A stretch of 64,000 nt of DNA, taken from contig CP013997.1 in assembly GCA_001534745.1 (NCBI GenBank), positions 3,472,001 to 3,536,000 on the forward strand, in the 5' to 3' direction. This stretch comes from Pseudomonas monteilii. Lineage in GTDB: Bacteria > Pseudomonadota > Gammaproteobacteria > Pseudomonadales > Pseudomonadaceae. Every line of letters starts with the position of its first letter. Within the stretch, counting starts at the first letter, position 1. Below are positions 47,771 through 56,816 of this stretch, piece after piece. The notes under the pieces are model-generated. The model had not been told where the DNA came from. It ran no database searches and saw only the letters and a program-made list of their open reading frames with translations. The position numbers and the translations under genes are program-made.

Positions 47771-48270
47771 CGCTGCGGCGCACCCTGCCCTTGTCGCCAA
47801 GGCCGCGCAGTGCCGGATTGGCCGCTGTCGACGGCCCACGCCGCAGCCCTGCTCGATGAGCGAGCGGCCGCCCGCTCATCCTTCTCCGAACGCACAACGT
47901 TCTCTGGTATCCTCAGGCGTTTTTTCGACAGGCTGCAGGCCGATGTCAGGCAACGGCCTGCAACCGGCTGGGCATGAGTGGCACAGGACCCGTCGGCCTG
48001 GATTCGATGCCCAGTGTCGTGCCCGAGGGTTCTGAAAGAACCATTGCCCGGTCAGTCACCGATCTCATCCTCTGCCTGTCGGCACCGCCCTGTCCCAACC
48101 CTGAATCGGTTGAGGACAGCGGCTACAGCTATCCATGACAAAAACTGTCAAGCTGCCGGATTGGATTCGGCAGCCGTTCAGCGGACGCCGAGCGACCTTG
48201 AGCTGAGCGAAGAACCAACGCACTGAAACAGCGTCTCATGGCGCTCCAGTACCTTAAGAAAGGAGATCAC
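47771..48270. other. Leader and promoter region of wzm-wzt
   Basis: About 500 bases without a supported gene. It holds an 8-bp hairpin (GCAGGCCG at 47935-47942 with CGGCCTGC at 47954-47961). GTTCTCTGGTATCCTCAGGCG just before it looks like a transcription-start region, but no hexamers are convincing. The strong site AAGGAG at 48259-48264 belongs to wzm. Confidence 0.45.
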
Positions 48271-49065
48271 ATGTTTGGATTATTGAGAGGGCTATTCAGC
48301 TATCGCAGCTTTATCGCCACCTCGATCCGCAACGAGTTCGTTTCTCGATTCTCGCGGAGTAGCCTTGGCGGGCTGTGGATGATCATCAACCCCTTGGCGA
48401 ACGTGCTGATCTATGCGCTCATCCTGTCGAACGTGCTGGCGGCGAAGCTGCCGGGCATCGACAACAAATATGCGTATGCCCTGTATCTGATGGCCGGCAC
48501 CCTGGCCTGGAGCCTGTTCTCCGAAATCGTCAACCGGTGCCTGACGCTGTTCATCGAAAACGGCAACCTCATGAAGAAGATGAAGTTTCCCAGGATCACC
48601 CTGCCCTTCATCGTCCTGGGTTCGGCGTTGCTCAACAATTTCCTGCTGCTGCTTTCCGTCCTGGGCGTGTTCATCTGTCTCGGCCATTTGCCGACCTGGC
48701 AGATGCTGTGGGCAGTGCCCCTGATCCTGACCGTGGCTGCGCTGGCGATGGGGTTGGGGCTGGTACTGGGCGTGCTGAACGTCTTCGTCAGGGACATTGG
48801 CCAGGTCGTTCCCATCGTCTTGCAGATTCTGTTCTGGTTCACACCGATCGTGTACCCGATCAACATCATCCCCGAGGACTTGCAGTCGCTGATCGGCTAC
48901 AACCCCATGCTGCCGCTCGTCACCGCCTACCACGACGTGTTCGTCTACGGCCTGTCGCCCAATTTCATGGACTTGACCAGCACCGTTGTCCTGACCCTGC
49001 TGCTGCTGGCATTGGGTCTTTACATTTTCCGCCGCGCGGCGCCTGAAATGGTGGATGCCCTATGA
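48271..49065 (+). CDS. wzm: O-polysaccharide ABC exporter, permease subunit
   Basis: 264 residues from ATG 48271, chosen for AAGGAG 7 bases upstream; an in-frame ATG at 48238 lacks a site. It is an ABC2-type permease with six membrane helices. The typical amphipathic start SFIATSIRNEFVSRFSRSSL is followed by GGLWMIINPLANVLIYALIL, then MKKMKFPRITLPF and VFVRDIGQVVPIVLQILFWF with TPIVYP at the end. It moves undecaprenyl-linked polysaccharide across the inner membrane with Wzt. It overlaps wzt by 4 bases. Confidence 0.95.
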   Translation: MFGLLRGLFSYRSFIATSIRNEFVSRFSRSSLGGLWMIINPLANVLIYALILSNVLAAKLPGIDNKYAYALYLMAGTLAWSLFSEIVNRCLTLFIENGNLMKKMKFPRITLPFIVLGSALLNNFLLLLSVLGVFICLGHLPTWQMLWAVPLILTVAALAMGLGLVLGVLNVFVRDIGQVVPIVLQILFWFTPIVYPINIIPEDLQSLIGYNPMLPLVTAYHDVFVYGLSPNFMDLTSTVVLTLLLLALGLYIFRRAAPEMVDAL

Positions 49066-50279
49066 CTCTGTTGAGCGCCAAAGACCTAGGCAAAGCCTAC
49101 CGTACCTACCGAAGCGAATGGCAGCGTATCGCACGCTGGCTGGGGATCAGGATCGCCCCACGCGAAGAGCACTGGGTGCTGCGGCACATCAATTTCGTGA
49201 TCAACGCGGGCGAAGCGATCGGCATCGTCGGTCAGAACGGCGCCGGCAAGTCGACCCTGCTGAAGATGCTGACCGGCACGCTGCAACCCACCACGGGCGA
49301 GGTGAAGGTCAATGGCCGGATCGCGGCCATCCTGGAACTCGGCATGGGCTTCAACCCGGAGCTGACCGGGCGCCAGAACGTCCGCCACGCTGCCGGCCTG
49401 ATGGGCTTCAATGCCCAGGAGATCGAGGCGTTCATGCCGGAGGTCGAGGCCTTCGCCGAGGTCGGTGAGTACTTCGATCAGGCGGTGCGGACCTATTCCA
49501 GCGGCATGCAGATGCGCGTCGCGTTCGCCGTGGCCACGGCGCGGCGCCCGGAGATTCTGATCGTCGACGAAGCGCTCTCGGTGGGCGACAGCTATTTCCA
49601 GCATAAAAGCTTTGACCGCATACGCGAATTCCAGGAGCAAGGCACCACGCTGCTGATCGTGTCCCACGACCGCAGCTCGATCCAGGCCTTGTGCGATCGC
49701 GTCCTGCTGATCGAAGGCGGCACCGTGATCAAGGATGGCGCGCCTGAAGAGGTGATGGATTTCTACAACGCCATCATCGCCGAAAAAGAAAACGCCACCG
49801 TCCAGGTCCATACATTGGCCGACGGCACCGTGCAGACCCGATCCGGCTCGGGTGAAGCGACCATCGAAAGCCTGGCCCTCTACAACGAGCTCGATGCGCC
49901 GATCGAATTCGTGAGCGTGGGGCAACCTGTGAACCTGAAGATCAAGGTCAAGGTGAACCAGGCGATCCCCGAGCTGGTGGTGGGCTACATGATCAAGGAT
50001 CGCCTGGGTCAGCCCATCTATGGAACCAACACCCACCATCTGGGCAAGAAGATGGAGCACCTGGCTGCCGGCGCCGAGATGGAATACACCTTCACGTTCG
50101 AAGCCAACATCGGTGTGGGCTCCTATTCCATCGCGGTAGCGCTTCATACCGCCGACACCCACCTCAGTGCCAATTACGAGTGGCGGGACCTCGCGCTCGT
50201 GTTCAACGTCATCAATGCTGACAAGGTGCCCTTCGTGGGTTCGGCATGGATCCAGCCCACAGTGGAGTGCGCCCAATGA
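49062..50279 (+). CDS. wzt: O-polysaccharide ABC exporter, ATPase with Wzt C-terminal glycan-binding domain
   Basis: 405 residues. The ATPase (about 1-245) shows Walker A GIVGQNGAGKSTLLKML, GFNPELTGRQNV, signature YSSGMQMRVAFAVA, Walker B ILIVDEALSVGD and SHDRSS. Residues about 265-400 form the Wzt_C beta-sandwich (LALYNELDAPIEFVSVGQPV, GYMIKDRLGQPIYGTNTHH, GSYSIAVALHTADT), which in the O8/O9a systems recognises the modified non-reducing end of the chain. That fits the methyltransferase gene directly downstream (4-base overlap). Presence of this domain points to a chain capped at its end before export. Confidence 0.96.
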   Translation: MTLLSAKDLGKAYRTYRSEWQRIARWLGIRIAPREEHWVLRHINFVINAGEAIGIVGQNGAGKSTLLKMLTGTLQPTTGEVKVNGRIAAILELGMGFNPELTGRQNVRHAAGLMGFNAQEIEAFMPEVEAFAEVGEYFDQAVRTYSSGMQMRVAFAVATARRPEILIVDEALSVGDSYFQHKSFDRIREFQEQGTTLLIVSHDRSSIQALCDRVLLIEGGTVIKDGAPEEVMDFYNAIIAEKENATVQVHTLADGTVQTRSGSGEATIESLALYNELDAPIEFVSVGQPVNLKIKVKVNQAIPELVVGYMIKDRLGQPIYGTNTHHLGKKMEHLAAGAEMEYTFTFEANIGVGSYSIAVALHTADTHLSANYEWRDLALVFNVINADKVPFVGSAWIQPTVECAQ

Positions 50280-51805
50280 GCCAGTTCTATCGCGCTTTCG
50301 AGGATGAACACCGCGGTTCACACGACACCATCAAGCAGCGCCTGCAGGTCTACCTGCCGTTCATCACCCCCCTGTTGAAGCTCTACCCCGAGTGTCGAGC
50401 CGTCGATGTGGGCTGTGGCCGTGGCGAATGGCTGGAGACGCTGATCGAAAACGGTTTCGACGCCACGGGCGTCGACCTGGACGAAGGCATGCTGGAGGCC
50501 TGTCAGGCGCGTTCGTTGCCTGCCGAGAAAGCAGAAGCCGTTTCATACCTGCAGTCACTGCCCGATGAAAGCCTGACCGTCCTGAGCGGTTTTCATATCG
50601 TCGAACATATTCCGTTCGACGCGCTGAAGGCGTTGGTCAGCGAGGCGAACCGGGTGCTCAAGCCCGGTGGGCTGCTGATTCTCGAAACGCCGAATGCCGA
50701 AAACCTGATCGTCGGCACCCAGAATTTCTATCTGGACCCTACCCACGAGCGCCCGATTCCGCACATGCTGCTGGAATTTTTGGTGAAGTTCAGCGGCTTC
50801 CAGCGCTCCAAGCTGATGCGCCTGCAGGAAAGCCCGAGGTTGGTCGAATCGCCTTCACCGACCCTGATGGAGGTGCTCGGTGGCGCCAGCCCCGATTATG
50901 CGATCGTCGCCCAGAAAGCGCCGGCCAACGTCGACCTCTCGGCATTCGACGCCGTGTTCGAGGGCAGCTACGGTCTGAGCCTGGCGGATCTGGCGCAGCG
51001 CTACGAGGCAAGCCTGGCCACCAAGACCGAAGAACAGCGGCAGCGGTGGGACACCGACAATGCAACGGTCAGCCAGCGCCTGGATGCCCTGGAATATGAC
51101 AATGCAGCCCTGCACAAACGTGCGGATTTCGTCGAGCACGAAAACTCAGTGCTTCACAACCGCGTGGACTTCGTCGAGCACGAACATGCGGCGCTGCTCA
51201 CCCAGATGCACGACCTGAAAGCCTCCGTGTCGGACCTGAAATTCGATGAGCTCAAGCTGGCCAACGAAGCGCTTCAGCGCTCGCTGGACGAGTCGCTGAA
51301 AAATGCGCATCACTGGTACACCGAGGCCGTTGCTCATCAGCAGCACATCGCGGCCCTCGGCGATGCCCACGCCTATCAGCATCAGACGGTCAGTGCCCTG
51401 ACGGACCAGATCCAGCAGCTGCGCACCAGTACCTCGTGGCGAGTGACAGCGCCCATGCGGCAGGGCGTCATCGTCACGAGGAAATTGGCCTCCTCACCGG
51501 TACAGACCTCCAAACACCTCGCTCGCACAGCGCTGAAAGGGGTTCTGAACCAGCCAAGACTTCGCACGCTCATCAAGAAGATCCTGGTCCGCCACCCCCC
51601 GACCTACGCCCGCCTGCAAAGGCTGGCGGCGCGCTTGCGCGCTGCACCGGTTGCGCCCTTCCAGAGCGTGCCGTCCACGGCGCCTCAGGCCTTCGCGGCA
51701 ACCGAGGCGGGTCACGCGCCAGCAGCGCCCGCCCATCTCTCGGAAAATGCCAAAGCGATCTACTTGCGGTTGAACAGAAACGAACCACGTAAGGATGTGA
51801 AGTGA
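50276..51805 (+). CDS. SAM methyltransferase with long coiled coil (chain-terminator candidate)
   Basis: 509 residues from ATG 50276, overlapping wzt by 4 bases. The class I methyltransferase domain is at about 35-220 (RAVDVGCGRGEWLETLIENG, DATGVDLDEGML, GFHIVEHIPF, EANRVLKPGGLLILETPN). A coiled coil covers about 235-390, with a near-repeat RADFVEHENSVLHNRVDFVE then HEHAALL. A basic C-terminal part (about 395-509, rich in Arg and Lys) could bind membrane or a partner. The arrangement resembles WbdD of E. coli O8/O9a, in which a coiled coil sets chain length, but no kinase domain is present here. Confidence 0.88.
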   Translation: MSQFYRAFEDEHRGSHDTIKQRLQVYLPFITPLLKLYPECRAVDVGCGRGEWLETLIENGFDATGVDLDEGMLEACQARSLPAEKAEAVSYLQSLPDESLTVLSGFHIVEHIPFDALKALVSEANRVLKPGGLLILETPNAENLIVGTQNFYLDPTHERPIPHMLLEFLVKFSGFQRSKLMRLQESPRLVESPSPTLMEVLGGASPDYAIVAQKAPANVDLSAFDAVFEGSYGLSLADLAQRYEASLATKTEEQRQRWDTDNATVSQRLDALEYDNAALHKRADFVEHENSVLHNRVDFVEHEHAALLTQMHDLKASVSDLKFDELKLANEALQRSLDESLKNAHHWYTEAVAHQQHIAALGDAHAYQHQTVSALTDQIQQLRTSTSWRVTAPMRQGVIVTRKLASSPVQTSKHLARTALKGVLNQPRLRTLIKKILVRHPPTYARLQRLAARLRAAPVAPFQSVPSTAPQAFAATEAGHAPAAPAHLSENAKAIYLRLNRNEPRKDVK

Positions 51806-54800
51806 TGCGCGTAGTCATTGACCTGCAGGGCGCCCAAGCCGAGAACAGAAACCGGGGCATCGGGCGTTACGCGCTTTCCTTCACCAAGGCCTTCATCCAG
51901 AACGCCGGCGACATCGAAGTGTTCGTCGTGCTCAATGGTCTGTTCGGCGAGTCGATCGACGCGATTCGCGACGAGCTGCAAGGCGTTCTGCCTGAACGCC
52001 AGATCCGGGTGTGGACGCCTTGCGGCAAGGTCAGCGCCTTGCCGCCCGAGCACCGGTGGAGCACGCAAGCATCGGAACGGGTGAGAGAGGCTTTCATCGG
52101 CGAACTGCACCCCGACCTGGTGCTGGTCACCAGCCTGTTCGAAGGCTTGGTGGACGACGCCGTGACCAGCATCAAGGCGCTGGACTCGACCGTGCCCACG
52201 GCAGCCATCGTCTATGACCTGATCCCGCACATCAACCCTGAGACCTACCTGAGTTCGGCGCCGGTCCGGCAGTGGTACGAAGCGAAGCTCAAGCACCTGC
52301 GCCGCGCCGATCTGGTACTGGCCATTTCGAATTCGTCTCGCGCCGAGGTGATCGATCACCTGGGCTTCCTGCCCGAGCGCGTGGTCAACATTTCGACGGC
52401 GATCGACACCGACCACTTCAAGCCCACGCCCGATGATCTGCAGGGTGCAGCGCTCAAGGCCCGCCTGGGTATCGACCGCCCGTTCGTGATGTACACGGGC
52501 GGTATCGACCCGCGGAAGAACATCGAAGGGCTGATCAGCGCCTACGCAGCACTCGAGGCACCGCTGCGCCGTGCACACCAGTTGGTCATCGTCTGCAACA
52601 TCCGTCCTGAGGATCGCTCACGGCTCGAAGGCCTTGCCCTTGCCAACGGTTTGAAGAAGGGCGATGTCTGCTTCACCGGTTTCGTCAGTGAAGAAGACCT
52701 GCTCGCGCTCTACAACCTGTGCACGCTGTTCGTCTTCCCCTCCTTGCACGAAGGCTTCGGCCTGCCTGCACTGGAGGCGATGGCCTGCGGCAAGCCCGTG
52801 ATCGGCTCGAACACCTCCAGCCTGCCCGAAGTCATCGGCAATGCCGAGGCGCTCTTCGACCCTTACCAGGTCACGTCCATCACGGCGAAGCTCGAAGCAG
52901 TGCTTGGCGATGAAGCCTTGAGGGCCCAGATGGCGTCGCTGGCGCTCGAGCAGGCGCGTCACTTCAGCTGGGACCAGACAGCGATCACGGCCGTGGAGGC
53001 CGTTCACACGCTCCTCGGTGAACTCACCCGCCGCTCCCACACCCTGCGGTCGACCAGACGCCCTCGTCTGGCGTACGTGTCCCCTCTTCCGCCGGCCCGC
53101 AGCGGCATCAGCGACTACAGCGCAGAGCTGCTTCCCGAGCTTGCCCAGTACTACGAGATCGATGCCATCGTGGCCCAGGAGTCGGTTTCCAGCTCGGATG
53201 CCGGCATCAACTACGCTGTTCGTTCGGTGGCGTGGTTCGAGGAGAATGCGCACCGGTTCGACCGCGTCATCTACCACTTCGGCAACTCCTCCTTCCATGA
53301 ACACATGTTCCGGTTGCTGGAGAAGATTCCGGGAACGGTGGTGCTGCACGACTTCTTCCTGTCAGGTGTCGTGGCAGACATCGACGTCAACAAGGGGCGG
53401 TCAGGCTTCTGGACGGACGCCCTGTACCATAGCCATGGCTACAAGGCCATCGAGGAACGTATCAACGGGCTGGACAGCGCCGATGCCGTCTGGAAATACC
53501 CGTGCAACCTGCGCGTGCTCCAACAGGCCGAGGGCGTCATCGTTCACTCGAACTATTCGATCCGCCTGACGCATGCCTGGTATGGCGAGCATATCGGCCG
53601 CGACTGGAAGGAAATCCCCCTCCTGCGCACGCCGCGGTTCCCCAACGCGCGCAAGCGGGCTGCCGCCCGGGATAAGCTTGGGTTTGGCGAACAGGATTTC
53701 ATCGTCTGCAGCTTCGGCTTGCTCGGCCCTTCCAAACTGAACGACCGCCTGCTCGAGGCCTGGCTCGAGTCGGAGCTGTCGAAAGACGAACGCTGCCACT
53801 TGATCTACGTCGGCCAGAACAACGAAGGTCTGTATGGCGAACGCCTGCTCAAGCGCATCAATGGCAGCCATTGTCGCAACCGTGTAAAGATCACGGGCTG
53901 GACGGACACGGAGCTGTTCAAGGCCTATCTGGACATCGCGGACGCCGCCGTTCAACTGCGCACCTTGTCACGAGGCGAAACGTCGGCCGCCGTGCTGGAC
54001 TGCCTGAACTACGGCATTCCCACGATCGTCAACGCCAACGGCAGCATGGCGGACATTCCCGAAGCCAGCCTCATCATGCTGCCCGACACGTTCGAGGATG
54101 GCGCGCTGTCCGAGGCGCTGAACCTGTTACGCAATGACGTCCCCACGCGCGAACGCTTGAGTGCACAGGCCCAACGCCTGATTCATACCGATCACGCACC
54201 TCGAGCCTGCGCAGCCCTGTACCGCGATGCGATCGAGACCTTCCACGAAGACGCCACCCACTCCATAGCCGGGACGATCGACGCGATCGCGGAGCTGGAC
54301 AAGGCCCACTTCACGTTCGAAGATTCCGTGGCCCTTGCCCAGTCCATCGACGAAAGCCTCACGCCGCCGATGACGAAGCCGCAACTGCTGGTCGATATTT
54401 CCGAACTGGTCAACCGGGATGCCAAGAGCGGTATCCAGCGGGTCGTTCGGAACATCCTGAGCATCTGGCTCTCGACGCCCCCTGCCGGCTACCGTGTGGA
54501 GCCTGTCTACGCGACCGACGACAGCGCAGGTTACCGATATGCTCGGCACTTCACGCTGGGCTTCCTGAACTGCCCTCAGCATCTGCTGCAGGACGAACCC
54601 GTGGTGGTGCGCCAGGGTGACCGTTTCATCGGTCTGGACCTGCAGCCCTCCATCGTGCCGAAACAGCGACACGCGCTGGCAGAAATGAGGCGCCGGGGTG
54701 TGAACGTGCAGTTCGTGGTGTACGACCTGCTGCTGAAGAAGCTCTCGCATTGCTTCGTCGAAGGCGCAGCAGACGCCCTCGACCGCTGGCTGGACGTCGT

Positions 54801-55527
54801 CTCGCAATCGGATGGCGTCGTCTGCATCTCCAAGGCCGTGGCCGATGAAATGGAAGAATGGGTGGCCGAGCACCGGCCATCCAGCAAGCGTCCCTTCTCC
54901 ATCTCCTGGTTCCACCTGGGCGCCGACATCGCTGCGCCTTCGCAGACCAAGGCTGCCAACGTCATTCCAAAGCAGGTGCTCTCGCAACTGCAGGCGCGCC
55001 CTTCTCTGTTGATGGTAGGTACCGTCGAGCCCAGGAAGGGCCACACCCAGGTACTGGATGCGTTCGAACTGCTCTGGGCCGACCAGAAGGACGCGAACCT
55101 GCTCATCGTCGGCAAGCAAGGGTGGATGGTCGAATCGCTCGTGCAGCGCTTGAAGAGTCACCCTGAGCAGGGCAAACGGCTCTTCTGGTTCGAAGGGATC
55201 GACGACGATTACCTGTGCAACCTATACGCACAGGCCGACGCACTGATTGCCGCTTCGTTGGGAGAAGGGTTCGGCTTGCCACTGATCGAAGCCGCGCAAG
55301 CCAACTTGCCGCTGATCGTGAGAGACATCCCCGTGTTCCGCGAGGTGGCAGGCGATCATGCCTTCTACTTTGAAGGCGAACAGCCAGAGGCGCTGTACGA
55401 GTCCCTCGTCACCTGGCTGGACCTGCACAAGGATGGCCGCCATCCCTCGTCCGCTGCGATGCCGTGGATCACCTGGGAGCAGAGTGCGCAGCAGCTGTTT
55501 GCCGCAATCGAGGCAACCGCCAAGTAG
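51805..55527 (+). CDS. Three-domain GT4 glycosyltransferase (WbdA-like polymerase candidate)
   Basis: 1240 residues from ATG 51805 (a GTG at 51802 precedes it), overlapping the methyltransferase stop by one base. Domain 1 (about 1-405) begins RVVIDLQGAQAENRNRGIGR and has E316/E324 in HEGFGLPALEAMACG. Domain 2 (about 415-800) begins RLAYVSPLPPARSGISDYSA, but its E-x7-E position reads R...D (SRGETSAAVLDCLNYGIP, D732). Domain 3 (about 850-1240) begins LLVDISELVNRDAKSGIQRV and has E1154/E1162 in GEGFGLPLIEAAQAN. It probably extends a mannan or D-rhamnan from GDP-sugars. It ends the wzm operon and is convergent with the acyltransferase. Confidence 0.9.
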   Translation: MRVVIDLQGAQAENRNRGIGRYALSFTKAFIQNAGDIEVFVVLNGLFGESIDAIRDELQGVLPERQIRVWTPCGKVSALPPEHRWSTQASERVREAFIGELHPDLVLVTSLFEGLVDDAVTSIKALDSTVPTAAIVYDLIPHINPETYLSSAPVRQWYEAKLKHLRRADLVLAISNSSRAEVIDHLGFLPERVVNISTAIDTDHFKPTPDDLQGAALKARLGIDRPFVMYTGGIDPRKNIEGLISAYAALEAPLRRAHQLVIVCNIRPEDRSRLEGLALANGLKKGDVCFTGFVSEEDLLALYNLCTLFVFPSLHEGFGLPALEAMACGKPVIGSNTSSLPEVIGNAEALFDPYQVTSITAKLEAVLGDEALRAQMASLALEQARHFSWDQTAITAVEAVHTLLGELTRRSHTLRSTRRPRLAYVSPLPPARSGISDYSAELLPELAQYYEIDAIVAQESVSSSDAGINYAVRSVAWFEENAHRFDRVIYHFGNSSFHEHMFRLLEKIPGTVVLHDFFLSGVVADIDVNKGRSGFWTDALYHSHGYKAIEERINGLDSADAVWKYPCNLRVLQQAEGVIVHSNYSIRLTHAWYGEHIGRDWKEIPLLRTPRFPNARKRAAARDKLGFGEQDFIVCSFGLLGPSKLNDRLLEAWLESELSKDERCHLIYVGQNNEGLYGERLLKRINGSHCRNRVKITGWTDTELFKAYLDIADAAVQLRTLSRGETSAAVLDCLNYGIPTIVNANGSMADIPEASLIMLPDTFEDGALSEALNLLRNDVPTRERLSAQAQRLIHTDHAPRACAALYRDAIETFHEDATHSIAGTIDAIAELDKAHFTFEDSVALAQSIDESLTPPMTKPQLLVDISELVNRDAKSGIQRVVRNILSIWLSTPPAGYRVEPVYATDDSAGYRYARHFTLGFLNCPQHLLQDEPVVVRQGDRFIGLDLQPSIVPKQRHALAEMRRRGVNVQFVVYDLLLKKLSHCFVEGAADALDRWLDVVSQSDGVVCISKAVADEMEEWVAEHRPSSKRPFSISWFHLGADIAAPSQTKAANVIPKQVLSQLQARPSLLMVGTVEPRKGHTQVLDAFELLWADQKDANLLIVGKQGWMVESLVQRLKSHPEQGKRLFWFEGIDDDYLCNLYAQADALIAASLGEGFGLPLIEAAQANLPLIVRDIPVFREVAGDHAFYFEGEQPEALYESLVTWLDLHKDGRHPSSAAMPWITWEQSAQQLFAAIEATAK

Positions 55528-55536
55528 CGCTGAAAT

Positions 55537-55571
55537 CGGTGTCTCCCTCCTGGTACAGGAAGGAGACACCG
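55537..55571. terminator. Bidirectional terminator
   Basis: CGGTGTCTCC/GGAGACACCG (55537-55546 with 55562-55571) with inner TCCT/AGGA pairing. It is followed by GGTTTCTT on the plus strand and lies between the convergent three-domain GT gene and the acyltransferase gene. Confidence 0.8.
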
Positions 55572-55577
55572 GGTTTC

Positions 55578-56624
55578 TTACGCCGTTACCTTGGCGCTAG
55601 CGACAGAAAAGTAACGCTTTTTCATGTCGAGCGCAGGCTTCTCGACGAAGTGCCACGAGGCGGCACCGACCAGCGCGGAGAGCGCCAGCGACAGGAACGT
55701 GAAGGCATACACGTCGGTCAGGTCAGGGAACAGACTGACCAGCATCTGCTGGATGACGAAGCCGTACACGTAGATCCCGTACGAGTAGTCGAACCGGTTC
55801 AGGAAGCTCATTTTCTTCGAGAGCACGCAGATCGAGATCAGGCAGTAAGGCCACAGCACCAGGTAGAAACCTGCGGAGAAGTGCCAATCACCGCCGTTGT
55901 TGAAGAAGGCCCAGAGGATGAGGGCCACGGCCGGCACCGTGATGAACCACGACATGTAGACCTTGTCCTTCAGGTGCGCCAGCAGTGCGCCGTACAGGAA
56001 CAGGTAACCCAGCTCGTTCAGGAACAGTTTGGACACGGTGAAGACGTAGCTGTCGCGCATGAACGTATCGTGCAGGTGCAGGGTCAGCATCACCAGCATG
56101 GCCAACAGCACGAACCGCCAGTTGAACGCCTTGGACCAGGCCAGCACCAGGATACCGAGGTAGCACAGCACTTCCAGGGGCAGCGTCCACAGGCATCCAT
56201 TGATCACCTGCACGGGGTTTTCAGTGAACACGCCAGGTATGAACGGATGCAGATCGAAGAGGGTCGCGTTGCGCAGGTATTGCCAGGTTTCGCCTTGCGC
56301 CAGGTACTGCGAGTAGCTGGGCGCGAACAGGCCGACTACCAGCATCGTCGCCAGCACCGAAACGATCAGGCCGGGGAAGATGCGCGTCACGCGATTGGTG
56401 AAGAAGGTGACGAGGCTCTGCCCTCTGAGCATCGACAGCGTCACCAGGTACCCGGAAATAACGAAGAAGGCGTCGACGCCAATCTTGCTGAAACCGATCA
56501 GTCCATTTCGTTCAAAGACGTCGCCGTGGTCCAGGCCAAGCACGACGTACGTATGAGTAATGATTACCAACGATGCGGCAATGAGCCTCACCATAGTAAA
56601 GCCATTTCTCTTGTCAGCAATCAC
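55578..56624 (-). CDS. Acyltransferase-3 (OafA-like) membrane O-acyltransferase
   Basis: 348 residues with about ten membrane segments. The N-terminus KRNGFTMVRLIAASLVIITH is the family's catalytic start (R, then a His about ten residues on). ISKIGVDAFFVISGYLVTLS, RVTRIFPGLIVSVLATMLV and CLWTLPLEVLCYLGILVL are further hallmarks, and HFVEKPALDMKKR closes the domain. Such proteins add acetyl or similar groups to O-antigen sugars. No periplasmic SGNH domain is attached. It is transcribed alone; about 190 bases separate it from manB. Confidence 0.92.
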   Translation of the reverse strand: MIADKRNGFTMVRLIAASLVIITHTYVVLGLDHGDVFERNGLIGFSKIGVDAFFVISGYLVTLSMLRGQSLVTFFTNRVTRIFPGLIVSVLATMLVVGLFAPSYSQYLAQGETWQYLRNATLFDLHPFIPGVFTENPVQVINGCLWTLPLEVLCYLGILVLAWSKAFNWRFVLLAMLVMLTLHLHDTFMRDSYVFTVSKLFLNELGYLFLYGALLAHLKDKVYMSWFITVPAVALILWAFFNNGGDWHFSAGFYLVLWPYCLISICVLSKKMSFLNRFDYSYGIYVYGFVIQQMLVSLFPDLTDVYAFTFLSLALSALVGAASWHFVEKPALDMKKRYFSVASAKVTA

Positions 56625-56816
56625 ATCTCTTCTCCATCGGAAACCCTTAAAGATACCTACCCTGTGGCCATATTTTGACGCATGGCCGTCAACACTCAGG
56701 CGGTGATCTTTATACGCACTTTGGAAGCGTCGGCCAACTGACGACCGACGCAGGGTGACCTAGAGCGCGCCTGAAGCCGCGATGCACCGCGACCTCGTGC
56801 GTCGTTGAGGAAGGGC

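Noticed and set aside
47667-48226. Short frames in the leader of wzm
   Set aside because: Arg/Pro/Ser-rich random-looking translations without start signals; only the acyltransferase remnant at 47597-47770 has recognisable motifs.
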